Positions 47,643 through 59,600 of a stretch of DNA of 64,000 bases are shown piece after piece. Positions within the stretch are counted from its first letter, which is position 1. Every line of letters begins with the position of its first letter. The DNA lies in the NCBI RefSeq assembly GCF_009870125.1, contig NC_046683.1:31338129-31402128 (forward strand), in the 5' to 3' direction. Under the pieces are notes generated by a model. The model did no database searches, was not told the origin of the DNA, and worked only from the letters and a program-made list of their open reading frames with translations. The stretch comes from Drosophila pseudoobscura (lineage: Eukaryota; Arthropoda; Insecta; Diptera; Drosophilidae). The position numbers and the translations under genes were made by a program.

Positions 47643-48589
47643 TGTATAATGTTAAAAATACTTAAATATGTATATTATCTCTGGTATTTGCGAAGAAAAA
47701 ACCAGTTTAAGTAATTTGTTTATTACATCTGCAACCCTTTTGCACCTTTGTTACTCGTTGACCCTAGTAGTTGGCAGATTACAACACACAATAAATTGAC
47801 CTTCCTTGCCAAATCCAACCCATCATAAACTTAAGTCGTCGAATGCTTTACCCGTTTAATCTGTCGAAATGTATAAATTAACTAGACTCAAGATACCTCT
47901 TGGTCATATGGTCATATATTTCAGATGTTTTAGATTTTATATAGAAAGATATCTCTCTAGTGAAAGGGAGGTACTGAAGTAGTGTATCTTTCAGCGTCTG
48001 GCTCGAATTGGGAGTGTGAGATCGCTCCCCTGCGGTTGGCCGAGGTTTTTTCGTTCTATCAAGTTCCACCAATAGACTGAGCAAGACAAACAAAATAAAT
48101 GTATGGGACCATATATCCTGGAAGTGCCAGCTGAAGTTATATACATATGTATATTCATAAATGCAGGTTTCAAGCCGACGCCGTCTCGTAGCGCAGAAGG
48201 GGAGCGGCGCTCAATCAGCATGGCCAATCCGAGATAGGGGTGGGCGAAGCCAAGAAGCTGCAGATGCAGCACCCCAGAGATTTCTACTTTCACCCAATAA
48301 GCGCAGAGAAGGACCATTAGAAGCCGTTGCAAGGCGTGGCAAGGCGAATGGGACATGAATTGTAACCTGGAAAAAAAACAGCTAACTATCATAGCCTAAC
48401 AAACCATATACTATATTAAATCTAGTCTTTAGTCTTTAGTCAACACATATGTAGCTATACCCCCAAACCATAATGGCCATAATTGGATAGCGAACCGACA
48501 TTCTACATACATAAATCAGTCAAAAATTTCATAAAGCCCATAAACTTTATTATAAAGGTTATTATTATTAGGATTATATTTGGTTTTGT
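47643..48589 (+). repeat. Unit 3' flank, right part after LTR element
   Basis: The remaining 947 bp of the flank after copy 10. Private changes (near 48117, 48273 and 48503) are shared with the flanks after copies 11 and 12 where these overlap, tying the LTR-bearing units together. Confidence 0.85.
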
Positions 48590-49533
48590 TATACCCGATA
48601 CTCAATGTGAGTATTGTGGAGATTTGTGGTGAAAATAGATGTGTGTAACGTCCAGAAGGAATCGTTTCCGACCCCATAAAGTATATATATTCATGATCCC
48701 CATCAATAGCCGAGTCGATTGAGCCCTGTCTGTCTGTCCGTCCCTATTAGCGCCTAGTGCTCAAAGACTATAAGAGCTAGAGCAACGACATTTATATCTA
48801 GACTTCTGTGATATGTCACTGTTACAAGCCCTCACAAAGGGCGAAAATCTGTGGCATCCACAATTTTAGAGATACGAGAAAACAGAAAATGTTGAATCGC
48901 AGAGGATGACTATATCTTCTAGAATGCAAAATCAGAAGCAGATCGTATAAGTATTATAGCCAGAATCAAGAAAACAATTTCATTCTTTTTCGCTCTGTCT
49001 TTCTCTAACACACAGGTTTCATGGTCGGCTTTGCTTATTGCAAAATATGAGTTAAAGGATCTCAGACACTATAAAAGCTAGAGAAACCAAATTTGGTATA
49101 CACACTCCTGTGATATCGGAACTTGACCGTTTTATGTCAAAATTTCGCCACACCGCCTTCCGCCCCCGCAAAGGACGAAAATCTGGGGCATCCACAAATC
49201 TCAGAGACTATTAAGGCTAGAGCAACCAAATGTGGTATTCACACTTCTGTTCAAACTCACTGTTAAACGTATATCTCGCCCCACCCCCCTCCGCTCCCAC
49301 AAAAGAGGAAAATCTGTGGCATCCACAATATTGAAGAAACGAGATCGGATCATTTTTGTAGGCAAAAGGAAGAAATTAATTTGCAGTGGCTACGCAGCGC
49401 CCGACGACACGCTCGAATTTCTGTCTCTGTCTCTCGCTGATTTTCTGTCTCTCTCGCACGCACTCTTTGTCGTGTCGTTCAATAATAGCGGCGTCTGCCG
49501 GAGGAGAGCCATACTGACTAAGTATCGGGTATA
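48590..49533 (+). mobile_element. DINE-1-like element, unit 11
   Basis: 944 bp: a small TGTCTC-type expansion is present near 49410-49440, shared with unit 13. Confidence 0.8.
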
Positions 49534-49573
49534 TAGGTATAGTTGCGGTCTCCGCAGCAACTCAAAACGTTGC

Positions 49574-50403
49574 CCCTCGTTTTGTAATTTAATTGATGTA
49601 TTGATAATTTGTAAACATTGATGAGTGCGTTGAACGTTCCTTTCACGTGCCCACGCGAATTGTCTTAGACGAAATATTATACCGTTAACCTGGACATTAT
49701 TGATTTGACACTGATTTTACGCGGTGTTGGATCGGGTACGTCGGCAGGATCACTAGGGGAAATGCATGCCTTAACCAACACAGGAAGAGTGCGTCCAACG
49801 ACACTAGAGGAAGCTATGGAGCTTTACCAGATTGGTCGGTATTTAGAGATTGATATTTTGGCGCAAGGCTGTGAGGATTTAATACTCGATGTCCCTTGGT
49901 ACTTTACCAGCAATCTGAAAGTGGGGTTGCCAACCCCATGGCTCCGCGTGGGTGTTTAGACAAGCATGTCAGTACCTACGAGAAGAATTTACCGTTATTA
50001 GCACCTCACCTGTCCTGCACCAACTAGATAAAAAGCAACTATTACATGTTCTGCAGAGTAATTTTTTACAAGTTTCTGAGCTAGAGATTCTGCAGGCTGT
50101 TCTTAAATGGGGAGAACAGGAGCTCATTCACCGTATGGATCGTGAACCAAGCTTGTTGTCATACACAGCTCACTCAGTTGCTCGCGAGGGCGTAAAAAAA
50201 CGTGATTTGAGTGATGTAGAGCTGCGAGACATCATCGCAGAATTATTGCCTTTAGTGCGCATAGACCATGTTTTACCACCACATAGTGAGATACTCGGCC
50301 AAGCAATTCGTCGTGGTCTTGTCAGCACGCCACCTTCACATATGATTGGAGATGAACGAGAAAATTTACGTATCAATGCCTGGATACGTAGTGGTAGTAA
50401 TCA
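49574..50403 (+). pseudogene. BTBD7 partial copy 11, truncated and fused to integrase region
   Basis: Starts like other copies (5-bp frameshift at 49889/49890, landmark at 49952) but ends after the Gly-Ser-Asn-Gln codons. It is then joined to retroelement DNA. The stop comes two codons after the join. Private coding changes are Arg-to-His near 50131 and His-to-Tyr near 50161. The rest of exon 2, intron 2 and exon 3 are absent. Confidence 0.92.
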
Positions 50404-50414
50404 AAAGTAAAAGT
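50404..50414 (+). other. BTBD7/retroelement deletion junction with repeated AAAAGT
   Basis: BTBD7 sequence ends at AATCA (50403) and element sequence (from 46332 of copy A) resumes at 50409. The extra five bases make a tandem AAAAGT (50403-50408 and 50409-50414). This looks like templated filler from microhomology-type end joining. Confidence 0.8.
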
Positions 50415-50436
50415 AATTCAGATCATAGGAAACTGT

Positions 50437-51384
50437 ATGAAATGTATAATCTACAACAAAAAGCTTGGCAAAAAAGAGGGATTTCTGCATCAAATTGACA
50501 AAGGATCACAGCCGCTGTATACTATACACGTGGATCACCTTGGGCCTATGGATGCCACTTCAAAGCAGTACAAGTACATCTTCGCAATGGTTGATAGCTT
50601 TAGTAATTTCGTATGGATGTATCCCACAAAAACAACAGGAGCAGACGAAGTTCTCAAGAAGTTAAGGGAGTGGTCTGATGTATTTGGTAATCCGGCACGC
50701 ATAGTAAGCGATCGTGGAGCAGCATTTACATCTTCAAGCTTTGAGGAGTTTGTCAAGGAAAAGAACATCGAACACATATGGAGCACCACAGGGGTACCAA
50801 GAGGAAACGGACAAATTGAACGCGTAAACCGATCTATTCTCAGCATCATTTCCAAATTGTCGTCGGAGGAGCCTGGAAGATGGTATAAGTTCGTACCGCG
50901 AGTTCAAAGGGCTATCAACAGCACTGTTCACGTGTCTACAAAGCGTTGTCCATTTGAGCTGATGATCGGGGTAAAAATGCGTTGTGGACCGGATAGCGAC
51001 ATACTTCAGCTAATAGAAAAAGAGATGGTTGATAATTTTGAAGACGAGAGGCAAAAGATGCGACAAGAGGCAAAAGAAAATATTCAGCAGGCCCAGGACA
51101 GATACAAGGAACAGTTCGATAAAAAGCGGAAATGCGAATACGGATACAAGGTCGGAGATCTCGTAGCCATACGTAGAACACAATTTGTAACCGGAAGAAA
51201 GATGGCCAGCGAATTCTTAGGGCCATACGAAATAACCAACGTGAAACGAGGCGGACGCTATAATGTTCGAAAGGCAGCAGACGTCGAAGGACCAAGCAAC
51301 ACGACCACAAGCAATGATAACATGAAACTATGGAGCTTTTATGTAGAAAACGAGGACGCATTGTCATCAGGGACTGATGACTAA
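50437..51384 (+). pseudogene. Orphan integrase core reading frame, chimeric unit 11
   Basis: A 315-codon frame starting with ATG inside the former integrase zinc finger (only the last Cys of HHCC remains). It keeps the D-D-35-E catalytic residues and the Gly-Pro-Tyr C-terminal module. It lacks protease, reverse transcriptase, RNase H and the finger. It is a by-product of the deletion; a function is not implied. Confidence 0.75.
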
Positions 51385-51398
51385 TCAGGATGACCGAG

Positions 51399-51707
51399 TG
51401 TAAGAAGGAGTGGGCCAGCTGGCCTATTGAAGGGGCAGCGGGGAGCAGCAACAGCAGTAATAACAGCAGCAGAGGAACAGCTGATGAGCAGTAACAGCAG
51501 CAGCAACAGCAGTAGTAACAGCAGACAGAGAAGAAGAGGAACAGAGCGAAGCAGTGAAAAGGAGAGAACAGCAGCATACGGACGCGACTCAAGCAGCAGC
51601 AGAAAATCAGCAGAAATAAGCCGTAACATTAAGAACTTTTGTAAGCACACATACCAGGCCATCGCGATAATAATACGAATAAACAATACTTTAAATAATA
51701 TCTTACA
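51399..51707 (+). repeat. LTR of chimeric unit 11
   Basis: 309 bp, of the 3' LTR type at the two diagnostic bases. The 12-bp loss in the AGC/AAC run is typical of replication slippage. Confidence 0.9.
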
Positions 51708-52496
51708 TGTATAATGTTAAAAATACTTAAATATGTATATTATCTCTGGTATTTGCGAAGAAAAAACCAGTTTAAGTAATTTGTTTATTACATCTGCAAC
51801 CCTTTTGCACCTTTGTTACTCGTTGACCCTAGTAGTTGGCAGATTACAACACACAATAAATTGACCTTCCTTGCCAAATCCAACCCATCATAAACTTAAG
51901 TCGTCGAATGCTTTACCCGTTTAATCTGTCGAAATGTATAAATTAACTAGACTCAAGATACCTCTTGGTCATATGGTCATATATTTCAGATGTTTTAGAT
52001 TTTATATAGAAAGATATCTCTCTAGTGAAAGGGAGGTACTGAAGTAGTGTATCTTTCAGCGTCTGGCTCGAATTGGGAGTGTGAGATCGCTCCCCTGCGG
52101 TTGGCCGAGGTTTTTTCGTTCTATCAAGTTCCACCAATAGACTGAGCAAGACAAACAAAATAAATGTATGGGACCATATATCCTGGAAGTGCCAGCTGAA
52201 GTTATATACATATGTATATTCATAAATGCAGGTTTCAAGCCGACGCCGTCTCGTAGCGCAGAAGGGGAGCGGCGCTCAATCAGCATGGCCAATCCGAGAT
52301 AGGGGTGGGCGAAGCCAAGAAGCTGCAGATGCAGCACCCCAGAGATTTCTACTTTCACCCAATAAGCGCAGAGAAGGACCATTAGAAGCCGTTGCAAGGC
52401 GTGGCAAGGCGAATGGGACATGAATTGTAACCTGGAAAAAAAACAGCTAACTATCATAGCCTAACAAACCATATACTATATTAAATCTAGTCTTTA
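51708..52496 (+). repeat. Unit 3' flank after chimeric copy 11, truncated
   Basis: 789 bp of flank ending at a deletion joint: CTAGTCTTTA is joined to CGAGAAAACAG of the DINE-1-like element. Compared with unit 11 about 443 bp are lost, with TA microhomology at the joint. Confidence 0.85.
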
Positions 52497-53136
52497 CGAG
52501 AAAACAGAAAATGTTGAATCGCAGAGGATGACTATATCTTCTAGAATGCAAAATCAGAAGCAGATCGTATAAGTATTATAGCCAGAATCAAGAAAACAAT
52601 TTCATTCTTTTTCGCTCTGTCTTTCTCTAACACACAGGTTTCATGGTCGGCTTTGCTTATTGCAAAATATGAGTTAAAGGATCTCAGACACTATAAAAGC
52701 TAGAGAAACCAAATTTGGTATACACACTCCTGTGATATCGGAACTTGACCGTTTTATGTCAAAATTTCGCCACACCGCCTTCCGCCCCCGCAAAGGACGA
52801 AAATCTGGGGCATCCACAAATCTCAGAGACTATTAAGGCTAGAGCAACCAAATGTGGTATTCACACTTCTGTTCAAACTCACTGTTAAACGTATATCTCG
52901 CCCCACCCCCCTCCGCTCCCACAAAAGAGGAAAATCTGTGGCATCCACAATATTGAAGAAACGAGATCGGATCATTTTTGTAGGCAAAACGAAGAAATTA
53001 ATTTGCAGTGGCTACGCAGCGCCCGACGACACGCTCAGACTGATTTTCTGTCTCTCTCGCACGCACTCTTTGTCGTGTCGTTCAATAATAGCGGCGTCTG
53101 CCGGAGGAGAGCCATACTGACTAAGTATCGGGTATA
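52497..53136 (+). mobile_element. DINE-1-like element, unit 12, 5' truncated
   Basis: Retains the last 640 bp; the TATACCCGATACT start and hallmark block are lost in the deletion noted for the preceding flank. Confidence 0.82.
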
Positions 53137-53176
53137 TAGGTATAGTTGCGGTCTCCGCAGCAACTCAAAACGTTGC

Positions 53177-55337
53177 CCCTCGTTTTGTAATTTAATTGAT
53201 GTATTGATAATTTGTAAACATTGATGAGTGCGTTGAACGTTCCTTTCACGTGCCCACGCGAATTGTATTAGACGAAATATTATACCGTTAACCTGGACAT
53301 TATTGATTTGACACTGATTTTACGCGGTGTTGGATCGGGTACGTCGGCAGGATCACTAGGGGAAATGCATGCCTTAACCAACACAGGAAGAGTGCGTCCA
53401 ACGACACTAGAGGAAGCTATGGAGCTTTACCAGATTGGTCGGTATTTAGAGATTGATATTTTGGCGCAAGGCTGTGAGGATTTAATACTCGATGTCCCTT
53501 GGTACTTTACCAACAATCTGAAAGTGGGGTTGCCAACCCCATGGCTCCGCGTGGGTGTTTAGACAAGCATGTCAGTACCTACGAGAAGAATTTACCGGTA
53601 TTAGCACCTCACCTGTCCTGCACCAACTAGATAAAAAGCAACTATTACATGTTCTGCAGAGTAATTTTTTACAAGTTTCTGAGCTAGAGATTCTGCAGGC
53701 TGTTCTTAAATGGGGAGAACAGGAGCTCATTCGCCGTATGGATCGTGAACCAAGCTTGTTGTCACACACAGCTCACTCAGTTGCTCGCGAGGGCGTAAAA
53801 AAACGTGATTTGAGTGATGTAGAGCTGCGAGACATCATCGCAGAATTATTGCCTTTAGTGCGCATAGACCATGTTTTACCACCACATAGTGAGATACTCG
53901 GCCAAGCAATTCGTCGTGGTCTTGTCAGCACGCCACCTTCACATATGATTGGAGATGAACGAGAAAATTTACGTATCAATGCCTGGATACGTAGTGGTAG
54001 TAATCAGGGACTCTTTGTAAGACCACGTCTCTTTATGTCGTATTTTGAGGAAGTAAAGGCCTTGTTAAAGGATCGATTATCTTCATCTCACCACCAGGTG
54101 GAACTAATGCGTATGCGTAGGTCACGACACCCGCCAGATATTCCTGATACCTTGTATATGGTGTCCCACATGAATGCAGCGGCTAATAATGGACTTTGTA
54201 GTGTTGTTAATCGTGGTGCTATTCATGAAAATATTGACATGATGGTAGGGTCGGCTGTTATACCAGCACCGGATAACCAAACTTTATTGGCAATGCGTAA
54301 ACGCGAAAATAAACTTCGCCAGTTACCTATGTGCCAGCGTCGTTGCTACTGCCACTTTCATCAAAACATGAAATTGAACGACATATTCGGCTTCGGGTCG
54401 TGAGAGAGTTTAACCTCCCTGATGAAGTATCTGATATTCTGGAAAGCTCACACCAATCCAGCCAGAAAAGTGATGATGTTCACAAAGAAAATCCGGGTGG
54501 AGTTGCGTCCACTACTCAAGGCGAGGACAATTTGCTTGAAGATGAAGATCAAAGCCCACCGCCATCACCAGCGGCTACTGGCTCAGTTCCGGGAAACACA
54601 ACCGTTGGATCTTCTTTTTTATCGTCCTCGTCAATGGGATCGTCAGCATCATCAATCTGTGGCACCGATGGAGTACACCCCTATTATAGCCGAAATCTCA
54701 CTTTTCCGCGTCACCAATCAAATGGTCTTTTTGGTGTAGCCATTATTTTAGCAACCAACTCTGGTCCTGCGCTTCAGTGTAGCTATGCACGTATTTCCGC
54801 GTCAGCGCGTCCACGAAATGAACTGCCGGCGTTAATAACTGAAGGGGACTTTCGATTTCCGCATGGAAATAGCTTGGGCTTGGATATTAGTGTTGAGAAC
54901 GGCGCATGTGCTTTGGACTCTGGAAATAGTCATCTTTCAGATATGATGCCGGATGTGGCTATGGCCACCGCATCGTTAGGTCAGCTTCATTTGTCGAATA
55001 GTACTTGAAATACTAGCGGCCGTAGCGTCGGCAGCAATAACGACATGCCAGAAAGTTTACAATTAGATTTGGGGGATGGTCCAAGCCCTCGCGTAGTTGG
55101 AAACGTTCCAAGTGCACTGACCTTGCGAAGTATACACGTAAGTATTTCCTTCTTGGTATTTATCCTAAAATAAAAATTTTCTATTAATTTTAGCACGCTC
55201 TGCCACAAAGCAACTATCACCGCTTCGTGCAGCGCTCTAGTTCGCCATTTGATATGATGCGTCATGGACAGTTATCGCCCACATCACACCTTCCAAATCC
55301 TGGGTCATTTAACTCTGGACCACCCAGGTTTTTATAG
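53177..55337 (+). pseudogene. BTBD7 partial copy 12
   Basis: Sister of copy 10: same 1-bp loss (54340/54341), nonsense TGA (55006-55008), Pro-to-Ser and Lys-to-Ile changes, and the same parent-like patch. At its 5' end it differs from copy 10 (GAAATGCATG instead of GAAATACATG near 53362), so the shared higher-order block starts inside this fragment. Confidence 0.9.
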
Positions 55338-55441
55338 AGGTTGCAAGTGGGTCCAGATCCGGGGCACTTTATTTTGGCATGCCTTTCTGAACAAAAATTA
55401 AACTAAAAATGTAATTTAAAATTAAAATTAGATAGTATGTA
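55338..55441 (+). repeat. Unit 3' flank, left part before LTR element copy B
   Basis: Same 104 bp as at 42670-42773, ending in TGTA. Confidence 0.9.
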
Positions 55442-55762
55442 TGTAAGAAGGAGTGGGCCAGCTGGCCTATTGAAGGGGCAGCGGGGAGCAGCAACAGCAG
55501 TAATAACAGCAGCAGAGGAACATTTGATGAGCAGTAACAGCAGCAGCAACAGCAGTAGCAACAGCAGTAGTAACAGCAGACAGAGAAGAAGAGGAACAGA
55601 GCGAAGCAGTGAAAAGGAGAGAACAGCAGCATACGGACGCGACTCAAGCAGCAGCAGAAAATCAGCAGAAATAAGCCGTAACATTAAGAACTTTTGTAAG
55701 CACACATACCAGGCCATCGCGATAATAATACGAATAAACAATACTTTAAATAATATCTTACA
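55442..55762 (+). repeat. 5' LTR, copy B
   Basis: 321 bp, matching the 5' LTR of copy A including the TT variant. Confidence 0.92.
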
Positions 55763-55829
55763 TTTGGGGGCTCAACCGGTCGCGTACTGCCTGTGTAAAG
55801 TGGAAAAAAATTAAAAAATTGTGTGTCTC

Positions 55830-56648
55830 ATGTCTCAGAAGCCGGCAGCAGACGAAGCGAGACGGAAAAGAAAAAATTCGGTGCAAAAAAACGGCGCATT
55901 TGACTCTCAGAAGCCGCAAGCAGAGGAAGCGGGACAGCGAGTGGGTGAAAAGAAGAACCGAGAAAAAGGGGTTGTTTCAAGCCGGCTGCCCACAAGAGTA
56001 TTGCGCAGTAGAATTATAATGGAAAATACAAGTGGACCACCAGCCGGGAATATGCAGAAAAACGAAGGCCCAAGTGGATCAGAAGAAAACAGGATCAATC
56101 GCCAGCAAAACGCGAACGAGGAAGCGATGAGGTCAACACTCCTAGAAGAAAACACACAGACGCTCCAACAGCTGGTTCAACTGCTCTCGATGAAAATAAA
56201 TGCAGATGAAATAGACAAGAAAAATGATGCAAAGCTGGTAGTGGAAAATTTTGCCAAAATTATTCCAGAATTCAACGGAGAAAATATGTCGGTACAGCAG
56301 TGGTTTATTAACTTCGAGCTAAACGCTGAAGCATACGGACTAAATGACAAACAAAAATACGTGCAAGCCCGAGCAAAAATGACAGGTATAGCCGCTCTTT
56401 TTCTCGAGTCCACAGCAGTGTATGAGTACGGCCAATTGCGTCATCAACTTCTACAGGAGTTTGAGTGTGAGCGTTTATGCAGTGCGCAAATTCACAATCA
56501 ATTGTCTATGCGAGTGAAGATTGCCGGCGAAAGTTTTCACGAATATATACTACAGATGAAACGCATTGCTGCACGTGGGACAACAGACACGGAGTCGGTG
56601 ATTCGATACATTGTCGACGGACTGAAGTTAAAAACGGATTATAAGTAA
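55830..56648 (+). CDS. gag: Gag N-terminal/capsid part, copy B
   Basis: 272 codons, same as copy A, ending at the same in-frame TAA (56646-56648). Because copy B is a segmental duplicate, the shared TAA is not independent evidence that the stop is functional. Confidence 0.8.
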   Translation: MSQKPAADEARRKRKNSVQKNGAFDSQKPQAEEAGQRVGEKKNREKGVVSSRLPTRVLRSRIIMENTSGPPAGNMQKNEGPSGSEENRINRQQNANEEAMRSTLLEENTQTLQQLVQLLSMKINADEIDKKNDAKLVVENFAKIIPEFNGENMSVQQWFINFELNAEAYGLNDKQKYVQARAKMTGIAALFLESTAVYEYGQLRHQLLQEFECERLCSAQIHNQLSMRVKIAGESFHEYILQMKRIAARGTTDTESVIRYIVDGLKLKTDYK

Positions 56649-59600
56649 CCCTTGTATGGATGCAGCTCATACAAGCAGCTGCGAGAGAAGTACGAAATCT
56701 ACGAAAGAACGCTCGCGGTTGATGGGAGTTTTGCCCCGAAACAAAAAGACTCACAGCCGTTCGGAAAGAAGTCCAATTTTACTAAATATGAAAGGAAGCA
56801 AAACTGCTACAATTGTGGATCCCTGGAGCATCTACGCAAGGATTGCCGAGCTGCATTAAAGTGTTTCCGCTGCAATCAGACTGGACACATGTCTAAGGAT
56901 TGCCCGAGTGCTGCTGCCGTAAACGTTGCATACGAGGAAAAACGCCTGAAGTCTCTTAAAATTAACGACGTGCAAGTCAAGGGGCTCATAGACACCGGTG
57001 CAGATGTTTCCCTATTAAAGATGTCAGTGTTCGGCAAAATGAGTGGTATCCATCTGCAAGCCAGTTCGTCAACTTTGAGGGGACTTGGAAACAACATCAC
57101 ACGCTCCGCTGGGCAGTTTACGGCAGAAGTGGAGATCGACGGAATGCGACTGGCACACAAATTCCTTGTGGTGGCCGATCATGCCGTCGGATGCGAATTG
57201 TTGCTTGGACACGACTTTATATCCAAGTTCACAATGACATCAACGCAAGGAGGATATAAGTTTTCTCCCCTGCCGGGGGAGGAAACTGAGGACATCAAAC
57301 AGATAAGTATTTACAACGTGGTCGAAGAAAATACTGACATAAACATTCCGTCGCAGTTCAGAGATGCCGTCCAATCAATGATTCAGGACTTTACTGAAAA
57401 GAAGCAGACTGCAGTGTGCCCCATCATGCTGAAGATCGTACCGGACGAGAAAATAGCGCCGTTTCGACATTCGCCAAGTCGAGTGGCCATCAGCGAAGCC
57501 GACGTTGTCAAGCAGCAGATCGATGAATGGGCCAACGCTGGGATAATACGACGCTCATCATCAAATTTCGCCAGTCGGACTGTAATTGTCAAGAAAAAGG
57601 ATGGGAGCAGCCGGGTCTGCGTGGACTATCGTCAGTTGAACAAGATGGTCTTGAAAGATTGCTTTCCCGTTCCAATCGTTGAAGAGGTGCTGGAAAAACT
57701 GGAAAATGCTAAGGTGTTCACCATCATGGACTTAGAAAATGGGTTTTTCCACGTTCCTGTGGAAGAAAGCAGCAAAAAATATACGGCGTTTATAACGAAG
57801 GAAGGCCTCTTTGAGTTCAACCGTGCGCCTTTCGGTTTTTGCAATTCGCCAGCAGTTTTCATCCGTTTTATAAGTTTTGTATTTCAAAACCTTATAAATG
57901 AAAACATTCTTGACCTGTACATGGACGATATCGTTATACACGCTGAAACCGCCGACGAATGCCTGGGAAAGCTGAAGAAGGTTTTTGATGTTGCAGCTGA
58001 ATACGGGCTGAAGATGAAGTGGAAGAAGTGCCGATTTCTGCAGTCGACCATTACATTTTTGGGCCACCAAGTTGGAGGAGGTGAAATTAGGCCTGGATTG
58101 GAGAAAACCAAAGCCGTCAGCAAGTTCCCGATGCCGAAAAACATAAAGGCTGTGCAGTCGTTTTTAGGATTAACTGGGTTTTTCCGTAAATTCATAAGAA
58201 ACTATTCGCTAATCGCCAAACCACTGACCAATCTGCTGCGAAAAGATGTCCCATTTAAAATGAGTCTGGAGGAGCAGCAGGCGTTCGCTACATTAAAGGA
58301 AGCATTGGTGAAAGAGCCGGTCTTGAAACTTTATCGCAGGAATGCAAAAACCGAGATACACACTGATGCGTCAAAGGACGGGTTTGCAGCGGCGTTGTTA
58401 CAATGGCACGAAGGACAATTGCATCCGATCTTATTCTGGAGTAAGAAAACCTCGGAGTCTGAAGCACGACAGCATAGCTATATACAGGAAGCCAAAGCAA
58501 TTTTCCTAGCGTGCAAAAAATTTCGTCAGTACATACTTGGAACCAACTTTAAGCTCGTAACGGATTGCGCCGCTTTCAAGCAAACGTTAAGCAAGAAGGA
58601 CGTTCCGCGGGAGGTAGCCCAATGGGTCCTGTACTTGCAGGACTACGACTTTGAAGTGGAACACAGACCAGGAGAACGGCTGAAGCATGTGGATTGCCTG
58701 AGTAGGTACCCAATTGATGTCATGATGGTATCTTCGGAAGTCACAGCAAGAATTAAGAAAGCCCAGCAGGAGGATACGATGATCAAAGCAGTTTCCGAAA
58801 TTTTGAAAAGTAAACCATATGACAACTTTAAGTTGAAAGCTGGTCTCGTATACAAAGTGGTGCAAGGCACGGACTTGCTGGCAATACCGAAGTCATTAGA
58901 AAAAGAAATAATAACCGACGCTCACAACGCAGGACACTTTGCCGCTCAAAAAACAATGCATACCGTACAACAGAGCTATTGGATTCCACATCTGGAAGGA
59001 AAAGTAATTCAGATCATAGGAAACTGTATGAAATGTATAATCTACAACAAAAAGCTTGGCAAAAAAGAGGGATTTCTGCATCAAATTGACAAAGGATCAC
59101 AGCCGCTGTATACTATACACGTGGATCACCTTGGGCCTATGGATGCCACTTCAAAGCAGTACAAGTACATCTTCGCAATGGTTGATAGCTTTAGTAATTT
59201 CGTATGGATGTATCCCACAAAAACAACAGGAGCAGACGAAGTTCTCAAGAAGTTAAGGGAGTGGTCTGATGTATTTGGTAATCCGGCACGCATAGTAAGC
59301 GATCGTGGAGCAGCATTTACATCTTCAAGCTTTGAGGAGTTTGTCAAGGAAAAGAACATCGAACACATATGGAGCACCACAGGGGTACCAAGAGGAAACG
59401 GACAAATTGAACGCGTAAACCGATCTATTCTCAGCATCATTTCCAAATTGTCGTCGGAGGAGCCTGGAAGATGGTATAAGTTCGTACCGCGAGTTCAAAG
59501 GGCTATCAACAGCACTGTTCACGTGTCTACAAAGCGTTGTCCATTTGAGCTGATGATCGGGGTAAAAATGCGTTGTGGACCGGATAGCGACATACTTCAG

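Larger units (their letters stand above)
50409..51707 (+). mobile_element. 3' remnant of the LTR element in chimeric unit 11
   Basis: Corresponds to copy A positions 46332-47642: the integrase core, integrase C-terminus and 3' LTR, followed by the same TGTA flank junction. So it is a deletion product of the same insertion. The LTR here (51399-51707) is 309 bp because 12 bp of the trinucleotide run are missing. Confidence 0.92.
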
